From Acanthamoeba lenticulata (lineage: Eukaryota > Discosea > Longamoebia > Acanthamoebidae), in assembly GCA_002179805.1 (NCBI GenBank), contig NAVB01000512.1, positions 1 through 64,000 on the forward strand: DNA of 64,000 bases, read 5' to 3'. Made by a program: the position numbers and the translations under genes. The stretch's first letter is position 1. Each line of letters opens with the position of its first letter. Of the stretch, positions 32,483 to 43,618 are shown one piece after another. The notes beneath the pieces were generated by a model, which searched no databases, was not told the origin of the DNA, and saw only the letters and a program-made list of their open reading frames with translations.

Positions 32483-34774
32483 CTACAACCTGGTGCCGGT
32501 GATGAACGCGACGAACAGGGCCAGCGCCTCGTTCGGCTTGTAGGTGGGCACCATGTGGCCGGCCTCCTTGACCGTGGCGTAGGTCAGCGAGGGGCCCGTC
32601 GCCTGGCCGCCCATGACCCGGACGTAGCCCGCCACTTGGTTGTCGACCAGCCACGCGCGCCAGGGCTCGGCCACGGGCAGGCCGAGGGCGTCCATGCAGG
32701 CCTCCGTGCCGAGGTACGGCACACACGAGTCCACGTCCCCGCTGTAGACCAGCACCCGCATCGCGCGCCATAGCTAATCAAACACACACACACATGGGGT
32801 GTCAGTCTCGCGGACAGCGATATCGAGAGCTCGCAAGAGCGCGGGCCGTGCCTTGGCGTAGATGGGCAGCACGCTGATGGCGTATTGCGTGTAGTTGAGA
32901 TGGCCCGAGCACGCCGTCCACTCAAACTTTTGCGACTGGAGCGTGACGCCCAGCGCGCGCTGCACGTCCGCCCGTTGCATGTAGCGCTCTGCACCACCCG
33001 CGGCGCACGAGTCACACCATGATGAACATTGTTGTTTATGATGATTATGTTGTTGGGGCGAGGGCGGACGTACGGGGCGCGCTCACGTTGATGCACGGGA
33101 TGAACGTCTGGCTTCCTGGCCTCAGCCCCGCCCGCGCGCGCGCAGACACTGGTGAGGCTTCCTTTATCGGGCCGCCGACCCGTTTGTGGGCGTACCGATG
33201 GCGGGGAGAGCCCCTCCAGGGGCGTCGGGGCGGGCCGCAAGCGCCATGGCCGCCAGCTGTTGCGTGAAGCAGCCACCAGACGGGTCGCTCGGCCCCACGC
33301 ACGGCGCGTAGATGTTGTACGGATTGACCCTTGGCGCGAGCGAACGCGGGCAAGAGTCGGTGAGGTGATGAAGAATGCATGGAATGCGGGCTGGGGTGGG
33401 GGGCTGTGCCTGTTGAAGGCGCGCCGAATGCGGTCCAGCGTGGCCTTGCAGCCCGGCGCCGAGCTCGAGAAGTTGTTGTGGCACGCCTGCGGCGGCTCAA
33501 AGGGTCAGCTCGGCCAAGACGAGGGGCAGAAGAAGACGGACCTGCTGGGCCTGGGCCAAGTCGCGGGAGCTCATGAGCGCGTGGTAGGCCATGAACGGCC
33601 AGTAGGCCTCGGCTGCTCGACCCGGGAGGGCATCACGTCAGAGACCGCCCGCCAACGAGCGCGCTTGTGGGCAAAGACAAGGGAGAGAGCGTGTACGTAC
33701 GTTCGATGGTCCAGTCCGTGGACGGGTTGCCCGCCATGAAGCCGCGGAGCTTGATGGCCTTGGCCTCGGGCCGCTCGAACAGCTTCTCGGCGAGTTGTGG
33801 GACGTAATGCCCGGCGTAGGACTCGCCCGCCACGAAGAACGGGTTCTGCGTGGTGTCGTCGACGTCCATGACATCAGCCTTTGATCAGGAGCCGCCAGAG
33901 GCGCGCCACAAGAACGCGACCGTCGTTTGGGGACCCGAACGAACCGAGAGGAATTCGGGGAAGAGCTCGAAGAAGCCCAGCACGAACTGGAGGTTGTCCT
34001 CTGCCGCTTGGTCGTCGCCCGTCGTGTAGTTGCCTGTCGGCTCTCTCGAGGGTGAGAACGGGTTCTCAACACAGAAGTGGAGCAGATCGAGACTTTGATT
34101 CGATACCATCGTCGGCGTAGGAAAAGCCGACGCCCGAGGGCGACTCGACGTAGAGCATGTTGGCCACCTTGTTCCACGACTGCGGATGGGGATGCAGCGT
34201 GAAGGCGTCCTCGTCCACCCGGAACGGCCCGTTCTCGGTGAGCAAGGCAAAGATCGAACTGCAGCCTGCAAGAGCCGAGCGTGGACGGAAAGGTCAGGTG
34301 AAGCCCCGAGTACACGACGGCAAGGCCCGGGGGGGAGAGAGAGAGAGAGATGCCGCACCAGGGCCGCCGGTGAGCCACAGCACGACGGGGTCTTGGGCGG
34401 GATTGCCCTGGCTCTCCACAAACCAGTAGAACAGGTGACGACCGCTCGAGGGGCGCACGTTCACGTATCTGTAGCAGGGTCAAAAGAGCGAAAACGACAA
34501 AACAAAAACAACGAAAACGAAGAAGAAGAAGGCCGGACCCGGTCCACTGGTTGAAGGAGGGCGTGAAGGACAGGCCTGGCAGTGCGCCAAGCTTGTGGCG
34601 TGTGTTCCCGGGGGCCTGCACGATATGCCGATCAAGCGGCGCACCATCAACAAGCAATGAGGAAGACGTCAGAAAAAAAAAAGCGCACACTCGAGTACTA
34701 ACCTGAGGAGTAGCACTCGCGCAGGAACATAGGGCAGCAAGCGCCATGAACACGACGAGCAGTGCCGTCCTCAT
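32483..34774 (-). CDS. Serine carboxypeptidase (S10 family), secreted or lysosomal
   Basis: Acid carboxypeptidase removing C-terminal residues in lysosomes or outside the cell. Signal peptide [20 protein letters not shown] from the ATG at 34774 (an in-frame ATG lies at 34795). Family motifs: [18 protein letters not shown] (split by an intron), [13 protein letters not shown], the nucleophile in [10 protein letters not shown] (~33800-33829), the Asp in [14 protein letters not shown] and the His in [14 protein letters not shown]. All three catalytic residues are present. Length (about 470-480 residues after splicing) is normal for the family. Around ten introns, several with (C)GTACG donors. The stop is 91 bp from that of the F-box-GTPase gene. 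Confidence 0.92.
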
Positions 34775-34912
34775 CTTGCCGGCGAAAGAAAACAAAACTC
34801 CAAACCATGAAATTAAAGAAAATGAAGCAAAAAAGAGCTCTTATCGGCGACAAGGTGTCTATTCGGAGATCACCACGAGCACGCAACGCCCTCCCCCACA
34901 ACTTAGGTCGAG

Positions 34913-35698
34913 GCGGCCATGTTATTGTTGTTGAGGATCTCGATCCAGTAGCCGTCAGGGTCGGTGATGAAGGCCAGGCCCTTCATCTTGCCATCATTAG
35001 GCTTCTTCACGAACTTGACGCCAAGAGACTCGAACCGCTCGCAAGCTGGCGTACGTCACAAATGAACTCGTTAGCCACAACCACGAAAGGCACATGATCC
35101 CACTCAAGCAGAAGCAAGAGGCGGAACGTGAAGAACTGACGTACCCTTGTCCACGTCGGGCACGGAGATGCCAATATGGCCAAAGCCTGCAGCGAGAAGC
35201 AAGCTTTTGGGTCAGCGTGTGCGCAGCAACAGAAGGATTACAGGGACGACGCTACCGCGAGGGTCTGAGTTGCCGTTGTGGTACTTGGAGTCATCCGACT
35301 CGGTGCCGTGGTTGTGGGTGAGCTCGATAGTGGCGGGCTGCTGGAAGAGCCAACGCGTGCGCTCGGTCTCGTCGGTAGGGATGGCGGACTCGTCCACATA
35401 GCCCATGAAGTAGAGCGAGAACTTCATCTCGGGGAAGTGCAACTGCTTCAGCAGCCTGTCGAAAAGAGGGAAGGAAGCAAAACAAAAACATCAAAAACGT
35501 GAGCAAGCAGGTCACAGCTGTGCAAGAGAGCCGAAGATGAAACAAGAATGTGGAGCTACGGTACCGCATGCCAAGCACACGCGAGTAGAAATCGAGCGAG
35601 ACCTTGGGATCCTTCACACGCAACATGGTCTGCTGCATGATGTAGTCCTTAGTCGCTTCATCACGAGTCGTGCAATAACCCTCAGGAACTGCTGCCAT
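34913..35698 (-). CDS. glo1: Lactoylglutathione lyase (glyoxalase I)
   Basis: Detoxifies methylglyoxal by turning its glutathione hemithioacetal into S-lactoylglutathione, in the cytosol. [19 protein letters not shown] from the ATG at 35696-35698 is the usual eukaryotic start. The metal ligands are visible: Gln in [12 protein letters not shown], Glu in [12 protein letters not shown], His in [11 protein letters not shown] and Glu in GYWIEIL. The DFYSRVLGM and [13 protein letters not shown] signatures match the single-domain, roughly 180-residue form of animals and plants. Three introns interrupt it, one right after the GM of VLGM. Confidence 0.95.
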
Positions 35699-35789
35699 CT
35701 TCACACCTCGCTGGTTCGATCTGATCAAAAAAGAAAAAAGTTGGGGAAACAATTAGTTAAGCGAAAAGAAAATGCGCTTTTTTGTTTCT

Positions 35790-37699
35790 TTACTGCTTGC
35801 TGCCTTGCTTGCGGGCGGCGTAGAGTACAGCGTTGGCGAGAAGACGAGGGATGTCGCTGTGCGGGGCAGGCGGGTACCATCCACCGAGCTTTGAATCTTC
35901 CGTGCTCACCGGGAACACGTTCACAAACACCGTTTTGCCCCATCCTTCATCTTCATCCTCATCCATCGCATCCGCCTTCTCAACTCCACCATCCTCATCT
36001 TTTTCCTGGGCTTCTTCTGGGTACGGGTCTCGTCGTTTCGAGTTGTCCCGATTGGCCTTGCCGTCGTAGACCACCACCAGCGGCGGCCCGTCGGCTACAC
36101 AACACGTCGCGACGACGACGACGATGGTCAGCACTACAAAACACACGACATAGGCTACAAGAAGAAGGTGGAAGGCAAGGGAGGGCAACCGTAGCGCGCC
36201 ACGACTTGAGCGCGCGGGAAGGGTGTGCTCTTGCAGCGGGCGGTGTCGCGCCCGACATCAATGGCGACACGTCTGACGCCGTTCATAATCGGATGCTCTT
36301 CATCATACTGGCCCAGCACCGTCTTGCTCTGCTCGCGTTTGTTGTTGTGAGCTGCACAAAAACGCGCTCTGACAAACAAGCAAACAGAGCGGCGCAAGAA
36401 GAAAGAGAAGAGTACGACGCGGAGCGGCGAGCTAAAGCCCGAGCTGGGCATCGGGTAGAAGTGGGGCGCCCACTTGCCCGAGAGGCTGTTCTCGAGGAGG
36501 TAGGTGTAGCAGCACATGACGATTCCGCCGCCGCTCTGCAGGTGATCATACAACATGTTCCCGATCGCCACCTTGTTCTAAAGATGGTGGTGGTGATGAT
36601 GGCGAAAGAGGGGGAGGGCATCATCAGGTGTCCGCCGTGATGTTCTGCAGATGTTCATGAACGACTTGCACCACATGAAAGACCCGCACCTGCTCGGATG
36701 GAGCCGTGGCGTTGAGGACGAGGATGGCGCTGAAGCCCTTGTGCGCGGTAGGCGTGAAGGGCACGCAGCGGAAGCCGCCGTTGTCAAAGTCCTGGCAGCA
36801 CTCGGGGCTCGTCGCCGCGGCTGTGTGGCGCAAGCCGAGAGTTGTCAGAAGAAGAAGAATGGAAACGATGAAAGAGAGGAAGAAGAAGAAGAAGAGAAAA
36901 AGGGATGTACGTGAGCGTGTCCCAAAGATGAGGGAGAAAAATCGGCGGGGCGAGGAGTCGGAAGTAGAAGACGACGAGTACTTCTTTGGAGAAGAGGGTG
37001 AAGAAGAGGCTGATGAGGAAGACGAGAGCTTGGCAGAGGGTGGAGGCGCCCCGCCTTGGCAGTCCGGGTGGCAGATCCTGATGTAGGGGATGTTCTGCTG
37101 CGCCAGCTGTCGGCATACGCTGAGGTCGTACCTGTAGCTGTTGTGCGCACCGTGGTGGGCAAGCACCAGCACGCGAAAGGTCTGCATGCATGCATGACCA
37201 CGGGATGATCCTCGGGTAAGCCGATGATGAACATCAAAGGTGGGCTGACGGCGAAGGTGTGAACGTGCCGCGCGACAGATGTATTCATGCTTCCAATCGA
37301 TGGGTCGCGAGCGGCGGAGAGCCTGACCGACGGTCATACCCTCGTTGAGGAGCCACACACGGTCCCACCGCCGCTCGGCGTCTTGGCCGCTGGCATGTGC
37401 ATCAAGTCGATCCAACAGGCCCTCTTCATCATCCTTTTCGCTGGACTGCACAAGCTGGAAAAGGCAATACCCAGCGATCGTTGGGTTTTCAATACAACTT
37501 GATGGTGCCCCCCGCACAAGAAGAAACGTACGACAAGCTTCCGATAGAGGGAAGACCAAAGGTGAGGATGGTTCACCAGGGCATTGGCATGCCTGCATGT
37601 GGGGCCAAATGAAAGACACACATCCTGCGGGCTCAGGCGTTCGAGCACCATAAGGCCCAGCTCTAACGGGAGCAACTGAAAGAGGGAGGGGTTCTCCAT
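35790..37699 (-). CDS. F-box protein with amidotransferase-like C-terminal region
   Basis: The F-box reads LLPLELGLMVLERLSPQDV, then CRHANALVNHPHLWSSLYRKL; the start is the ATG at 37697-37699 (MENPSLFQ). The downstream part (RVLVLAHHGAHNSYRYD, NMLYDHLQSGGGIVMCCYTY, VARYG, PPLVVVYDG, VNVFPVS, LLANAVLYAA) has the beta-alpha order of class I glutamine-amidotransferase or ThuA-like folds, with YDHLQSGGGIV matching the typical glycine-rich turn. A catalytic Cys cannot be assigned firmly; the MCC pair after the turn is not in the nucleophile-elbow context. An acidic insertion (AMDEDEDEGWGK) lies near the end. About six introns. Probably an SCF adaptor; the ligand-sensing role of the second domain is inference. 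Confidence 0.65.
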
Positions 37700-37820
37700 T
37701 TCGGCCACCAGAGGCCCCGCTGTCGCCTTGTTCCTGCTACAGCGTGCGTTGTTAAGGTTGTATTTCTTCTCCGTTTCAGTTCCTTTTTCTTGTCGTCAGA
37801 CGAGATCGGTGAACAACAAG

Positions 37821-40800
37821 ATGGAAGGCGGTAGCGAGACTACTGCGGAGAAGAGGACCACCGAGGAGGTGGGTGCCGACGCGTTAGGTGACGTTGCCCA
37901 GGTGCAATTGCGCTTCATCAGTGTGGGTTGCAACCGGCTGGTAAATGCGGCGGCGTGGGGGCGCAACAATATCCTTGCCTACGGCGCCCACAACATGATT
38001 GCTCTCTACGCGCCTAATGTACGTCCGGCTACATGCCCGTCCTCATAACAATGAAATTGAGTCGAATTCATCTCATTTTTGCTGGTACGCGCCTCTCCTA
38101 CAACAGGAGTATCGCGTGAAGCAGATCCTGCGCGGCCACAAGGATCGCGTGAACAGCGTATCGTGGATCCCCAACACCTCAGGTTCGTCACATGTCCTAC
38201 CAGGCGTGGTCCAAACGGCTGAGTCTCACACACGATCGACAGAGAGCGCAGACACTCGTTGGAAGGCGCCTGAGACCGAGCTCGTGTCGGGCTCGTCCGA
38301 CAAGCTGGTGATCGTATGGAAGCGGCCCGAGGGCGCCACTAGTGACGTATGCAACTCTTTGCGCTTCACCAGTGGCGTCCCGTCCTCGCTCATCATGGAA
38401 ACATGTTGTCGTCTCGGGGTGGCGCTTAGTGGGAGCAATCGGCAGTCCTGGAGGGCCACACAGACTCAGTGACGCACGTGGCCGTTTTGGCCGCGCCCGA
38501 CGGTGCCGTGTGGCTCGCGTCGACGTCGGCCGACCGCACGATGAAGATCTGGCGACGAGCCGCTTCGTCACCGTCATCGCCCACCGGTGAGTGGACGTGC
38601 CTGCAGACCTTCACCTACGCGCCCAAGATGATGGAGTGCGTCGCGCTCACGCACATCCCCGGCACGAGCGTGGTCCTGATGGCCGCCGCCGGCGTGGACC
38701 TCACTATCCACCTCTACGTCTGCAAGCTCGATGGCCACAAGGTGCGTCCTTACTTCCTCGTCCACACGCGAGATGAGCCCAAACGTGAATTGGCGTCTAA
38801 TGTTCTGTGTTGGCGTCAATGTAGTTCCATCGGCTGCTCGACTTGCACGGCCATGAGGACTGGATCCGCTCGCTGGCCTTCATGCGAGCCGACAACGGCG
38901 ACGTTTTCCTGGCCTCCTCGGCGCAGGACAACTACATCCGCCTGTGGAAGATTGCGCGCCTCGCGGCCGACTCAGCCGCCCCAGCGGCGCCGCTCCTCGT
39001 AACAGGTCCCGTCCCGCGTCGTTGCATTCCACAGATTCCAGACATTCGTAGTGAATTCAAACGTGCTTGTTGCTACATCACAGGAGCGGCAGGTGAGGCC
39101 GAGGCCGAGGAAGAGAGCGAGGACACGGAGCTGAGCCAGGAGGACATCGAGCAGCGACGCGGAAAGCAGTTCAAGCTGGGCACCGAGGGGATGTTCATTG
39201 CCGTGCTCGAGTCTATCCTGTACGGGCACGACGACTGGGTTTACTCTGTGCGTTGGCACCCGACCGTCGAGCGCGCCGGCCGCGAGCACCAGCCGCTGGC
39301 CCTTCTCTCTGCCTCGATGGACCGATCGATGGCCATCTGGCGGCCGGACCCGGAGACCGGCGTGTGGCTCAACGACGTGCGCGTGGGCGAGCTGGGCGGC
39401 AACACGCTCGGCTTCTTCGGCGGCCTGTTCGGGCCCGAGGGCCTCCACATCCTAGCCCACGGCTACAACGGCGCCTTCCACCTGTGGCGGCGACAGGCCA
39501 CCAAGGTCCTCGGCGTGCTCGACACCAGCGAGGACGGTGGCGGCGAGGAGCTCGAGCTCGAGGCCTGGGAGCCCTGCGTCACGGTCTCTGGCCACTTTGG
39601 GTCCGTGGAGGATGTCGCCTGGGACCCGTCGCACCGCTACCTCGTCTCCGTGAGCAAGGACCAGACCACCCGCCTCTTCGCGCCCTGGCGGCGAGCGGCT
39701 GGTGGCGCGAAAACTGATGACGACGAGGCCAAGATGACATGGCATGAGGTGGCGCGGCCGCAGATTCACGGCTACGACATGAGTTGTCTGGCCTTTGTCA
39801 ACGGCCGCAGCCACTGCTTCATCTCAGGAGCCGACGAGAAGGTCATCCGTGTCTTTGACGCCCCGCAGACCTTCGTCGCCTCCCTTGCCGGCATCACTGG
39901 CATCGCCCCTGAGCAGGTTCATCCTTTTATTCGTTTTCTTTTTCTTTTATCATTTGATTTATTATTATTATCTAATATATTTGGTGCTTGGCGATGCAGG
40001 ACACCGAAGTGCGGCCGTTGGGAGCCAACGTGCCGCCTCTGGGCCTCTCCAACAAGCCCCTCTTTGGTGCGTCGCGATCGCTACCAACAGCGTCAAGGAA
40101 GGCCTCTCGTCTGACTTTCCTTGGGGGCGAATGCGTTCAACAGAGGGCGAAGAGCGGTCGGCGGCGACTGCGTCAGCGGCCGATAAGCTCGCAGGGCCAG
40201 AGTACCGGGAGGAGGCCGTGGCCGAGCCCATCGTGCTCAGCGCGCCGCCCTTTGAGGAGCAGCTCATGCAGTCCACGCTGTGGCCCGAGATCTACAAGCT
40301 CTACGGCCACGGCGACAACCTCGTCTGCCTGGCCTCCAGCCGCTCCGGGCACCACATCGCCTCAGCCTGCAAGGTGAGGCTCTCCATCCCCCTCGCCTTC
40401 ATCACCTTCATCATCACCATCGTCATCATGTTGAAGCAACGTCACATGTGCTGGCACACAGGGGTCGAAGCCGGAGCAGTGCGGCATCATCGTGTGGCAG
40501 TCGTCGCCCTGGAAGAAGAGCCACCAGGTCTACGCGCACACGCTCACGGTCACGCAGCTCGAGTACTCGCACGACGACGCCTTCCTTTGCTCGGCCTCGC
40601 GCGACCGCTGCCTCGCCGTCTTTGCCGCCAGCCCCGGTATGCCGCCCCTCCCCCCTTGTGTCGCACTGGCGGTCGGCTCACGCGCCCGTGTGTGCAGACG
40701 CCGAGTACAAGCTGATCGCCAAGATCAAGGCCCACGACCGCATCATCTGGTCGTGCAGCTGGTCCCCCGACGACGCCTTCATCGCCACGGGCTCGCGCGA

Positions 40801-41424
40801 CAAGAAGGTGAAACTATGGAAGCGCGGGACGACCGAGAAGGGCGGCGAGCAGGTGGCCTCGTGGACGCTCGACTCGAGCATCACCTTCAAGACCGGCGTC
40901 AACGCCGTTGCCTTCTTCCCTCTTCTCGGCCACGGGTACTTCCCTCTCGTCCCTCCTGTTCTTTGCTTTGACTCTTTTTTCTTTTTTTCTTTTTATTTTA
41001 GCATTTTATCTTTTGTTTATATTTTATAAAACTTTTATTTTATCTTTGATCCCAGGACGTGGCGGTACCTGCTGGCCGTGGGCCTCGAGAACGGCCTCAT
41101 CTCGCTGTGGACGGGCGCCACCGTCCCGGAGGCCAAGGGCCTGCGCTGGACCTCCCTCATCTCCGTCCCACCATCGTACGATGCCTGCCCTTTCTCCCCA
41201 TCTTTCCAACGCGGCAGACAAGTTAACTCGCAAAAACGACGGCCGAAACGACGACCGCCAGGCTGTGTCCCGTGGACGTGGTCAACCGGCTGCGCTGGCG
41301 AAGGCCTTCTCCAGCGGGCGACGCCGGGGCGGCCGAGCAGCAGCAGCAGACGTTCGAGCTGGCCGTGGGCGCAGCCGACAACTCTGTGCGCATCCTGTCC
41401 TTCTTGTTCTCACTCGCTGGCTGA
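37821..41424 (+). CDS. ELP2: Elongator complex subunit 2 (ELP2), double WD40 propeller
   Basis: Scaffold subunit of Elongator, the complex that modifies wobble uridines in tRNA (cm5U pathway). The N-terminal signature [19 protein letters not shown] and [12 protein letters not shown] is diagnostic for ELP2. Two seven-bladed WD40 domains follow, with blades such as [141 protein letters not shown] and [11 protein letters not shown]. It ends [15 protein letters not shown]. About 13 introns, one holding an in-frame acidic tract. The ATG at 37821 gives [11 protein letters not shown] before the conserved core. It shares a 121-bp promoter gap with the F-box gene to the left. Confidence 0.95.
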
Positions 41425-41540
41425 AGAAGAGATCGAAAGAACTTTTCTCGACGCCCATGCCTGCTTGAGTGCCGTTGGTGGTGGTTCATCTTCTTTTTTC
41501 CTTTGTCATCATCTTCCTCTTCTTCCTCATCACCATCGTC

Positions 41541-42758
41541 CTAACAAGAGGAGGAGGAGGAGGACGAAGAAGGAAGAAAGTTGTTCATCCGGCAGTCGAC
41601 GAGCCACCGGTTGAGGAGGGCCTCGTCGGTGGCCTCAGGCAGGTGGGCCCATGGCACCGGCTGCGCGGCGCGAATGTCGCGCAGCCGCGCCTCGACGCTC
41701 TCGATTACCTGCTCGACCTTGATCATGCCCACTCGGATCTTCAGCAGCTCCGTCTTCTCCTCACCTGCCGCACACAGTTTCATCATCATCATCATCGTCG
41801 TCTTCTTCATCCTCTTCACCACCAGGGAGGCGACGGTACTGTCTTCGTGCCACACGAGGGGCGGGCAGTTGCGCATGATGCGCTCGGCCTCGGACAGCAG
41901 TCGCTGGATGTGGTAGATGCGCTTGCCCACCGGCAGGTCCTTGTCCCGGCTCCCTGCTCACGAGACGACGACCGTGTTGTTGTTGGTTCATCTTGTTGTA
42001 TGTTTGCTGTTTGTTGTCACGTACCCTTGTAGCGGGCCTGCTTGATCTGCGAGTCGATGTAGTTGAAGAAGCCCAGCACGGCCCTGGTGAGTCGTGTTCA
42101 GCAAGCATGGGTAGTTAAGAGAAGAAGTAGAAGAGTCCTGCTTCGTTCATGCACGAACCGTTGGGTGAGCAGCTGGCGTGTCAAGGTCTCCTGCAGGAGG
42201 TACGCCCACTCGTCAGAGTAGTAGTAGAGATCTGGTCGCCGGTTGGCGAAGATGGCCTCCATCACGAACGGCTGAGGAGGGGAGAAGTGTAAGTCTATGT
42301 AGGGTCGTGAAGGATGAGGAATGGGGGGAACCTCACGTTGCCCTTGAGCAGCAGTTGGCAAAACTTGGCCGCTTCGTAGACGGTGACATCGGCGCAGTCC
42401 TGTCCCGCGAGTGAGTGAAGGACAACCTTCACAGGCCAAGAGGCCACGTACCTCGCCTGGCAAGTGCGTCACGGTCCATTGGACGCCCTCACGTGAGAGG
42501 GAGAGGAGGTCGTCCGTCCAAGCCAAGTACACCTTTAGGTTATTTAATTGGGATTAAAAATGGGAAAAAAAAACAAATAAAATAAATCTAACCTAAAAAT
42601 CTAATTACCCCAAAGAAATCGTGGTCGGACAGCTCGTTTGCGAGATTGTAGGCCTGGCTGCCAGTCACCATGGCCATGATGACTTTGCCGTTGATGCCCT
42701 TCCGCTTCATGAACAACTCCACTTGCTCCTTCGGATTAGGCCGCTCACTTTCCTCCAT
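41541..42758 (-). CDS. RlaP-type nucleotidyltransferase
   Basis: Member of the polymerase-beta-like nucleotidyltransferases known as the RNA-repair-associated (RlaP) family. The active site is clear: MAMVTGSQAYNLANELSDHD then FFGVYLAW, with the GS turn and the DxD-type SDHD that binds metal and NTP. The helical tail (CADVTVYEAAKFCQLLLKGN, PFVMEAIFANRRPDLYY, GFFNYIDSQIKQARYKG, PVGKRIYHIQRLLSEAE) is the usual nucleotide-binding helical domain of the family. The ATG at 42756-42758 is the first in frame. It ends in a Ser-rich run (SSSSSSSSC). Six or seven introns. Substrate is unknown; in bacteria these enzymes sit with RNA ligases, but none is nearby here. Confidence 0.82.
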
Positions 42759-42839
42759 CTCGGTTGTGCCAGTTTTGCTTGTTTGTTTTTATCCTGCCCT
42801 TGAAACAGTCAGACAGTTTATTGTTTTCTGAAGAGGCAC

Positions 42840-43343
42840 TTAGTGAGCCTGGGGGAACACAACGCCGTGGACAAAGGAAGTGGCGGTGTTGTCAGTGGCG
42901 TTGACAGCGTGGACGAAAGACACAGTGCCGGTGGCGCCAAGGAAAGCGCCAGCGCCACTGCCCTCAACGAGCCAGGCGCCGCTGAAGAGGTTCATGCCCT
43001 CAGGACCAGAGGCCTGGAAGCCCTGGCTCTGAACAAGGGCAAGGGTGTGGTTGCGGCTCTGGTGGGTACCAAACGTGACGTTGGCCCTGGAGTAGACGCC
43101 GGGGACAGGGAGAGCGAACGTAAGCAGGGCGTAAGTGCCAATCGCCTTCTTGACATTGAAAGAGACAGCGTCAGTCGAGGCGGAGATCGAGGTCGAGATG
43201 ATCTGCGAGCCACCCTTGACATGGCAAGTGCCATCGGTGGCGCAGCTACCAGTCATCTGGAGGGCGAACTCAACCGGCTTGGTGGGGGCGGCGCAGGCGC
43301 ACAGCACGAAGAAAGCGAGGCTAAGGATCAGAACGAGCTGCAT
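42840..43343 (-). CDS. Small secreted dirigent/allene-oxide-cyclase-like barrel protein
   Basis: Single-exon gene, 167 residues. Signal peptide MQLVLILSLAFFVLCACA, then a beta-rich chain with one disulfide-type pair (GSCATDGTCHV). The C-terminal part GAWLVEGSGAGAFLGATGTV and SFVHAVNATDNTATSFVHG resembles the strand-turn pattern ending dirigent and AOC barrels (G-G/S-T/G-G-x-F-x-G-A-x-G). Three NxT/S sites may be glycosylated. It could be an extracellular binding protein; whether it has any stereo-directing function is unknown. Confidence 0.65.
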   Translation of the reverse strand: MQLVLILSLAFFVLCACAAPTKPVEFALQMTGSCATDGTCHVKGGSQIISTSISASTDAVSFNVKKAIGTYALLTFALPVPGVYSRANVTFGTHQSRNHTLALVQSQGFQASGPEGMNLFSGAWLVEGSGAGAFLGATGTVSFVHAVNATDNTATSFVHGVVFPQAH

Positions 43344-43618
43344 GGCGGTACGGTTGAAAGAGTTGAGGTTGCACTACGGGTTCGAGACAGTGGCGCAGAG
43401 ACTTGCCCACGTTCTACTTACCTACTAGAGCGGACGCGATTCTTCACGTGAAGGTCGTGGCTGTCGACGAGAAAATGGCTCGTTTTGGACACGAACCTGT
43501 TTTGGCGGGAAGGACTGGTATTGGGCTGCCAGAAAAGCGCGGCAGAAAAGATGCCACCGTGTTTGGCGGCCTGCCTTGCTCGCCACGATTTGCGGAAACC
43601 TCAAATCTGAGCGCCAAG

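Noticed and set aside
37186..37198. GCATGCATGCATG alternating repeat as a regulatory element
   Set aside because: Short, lies in an intron of the F-box gene, and such purine-pyrimidine runs are common by chance.
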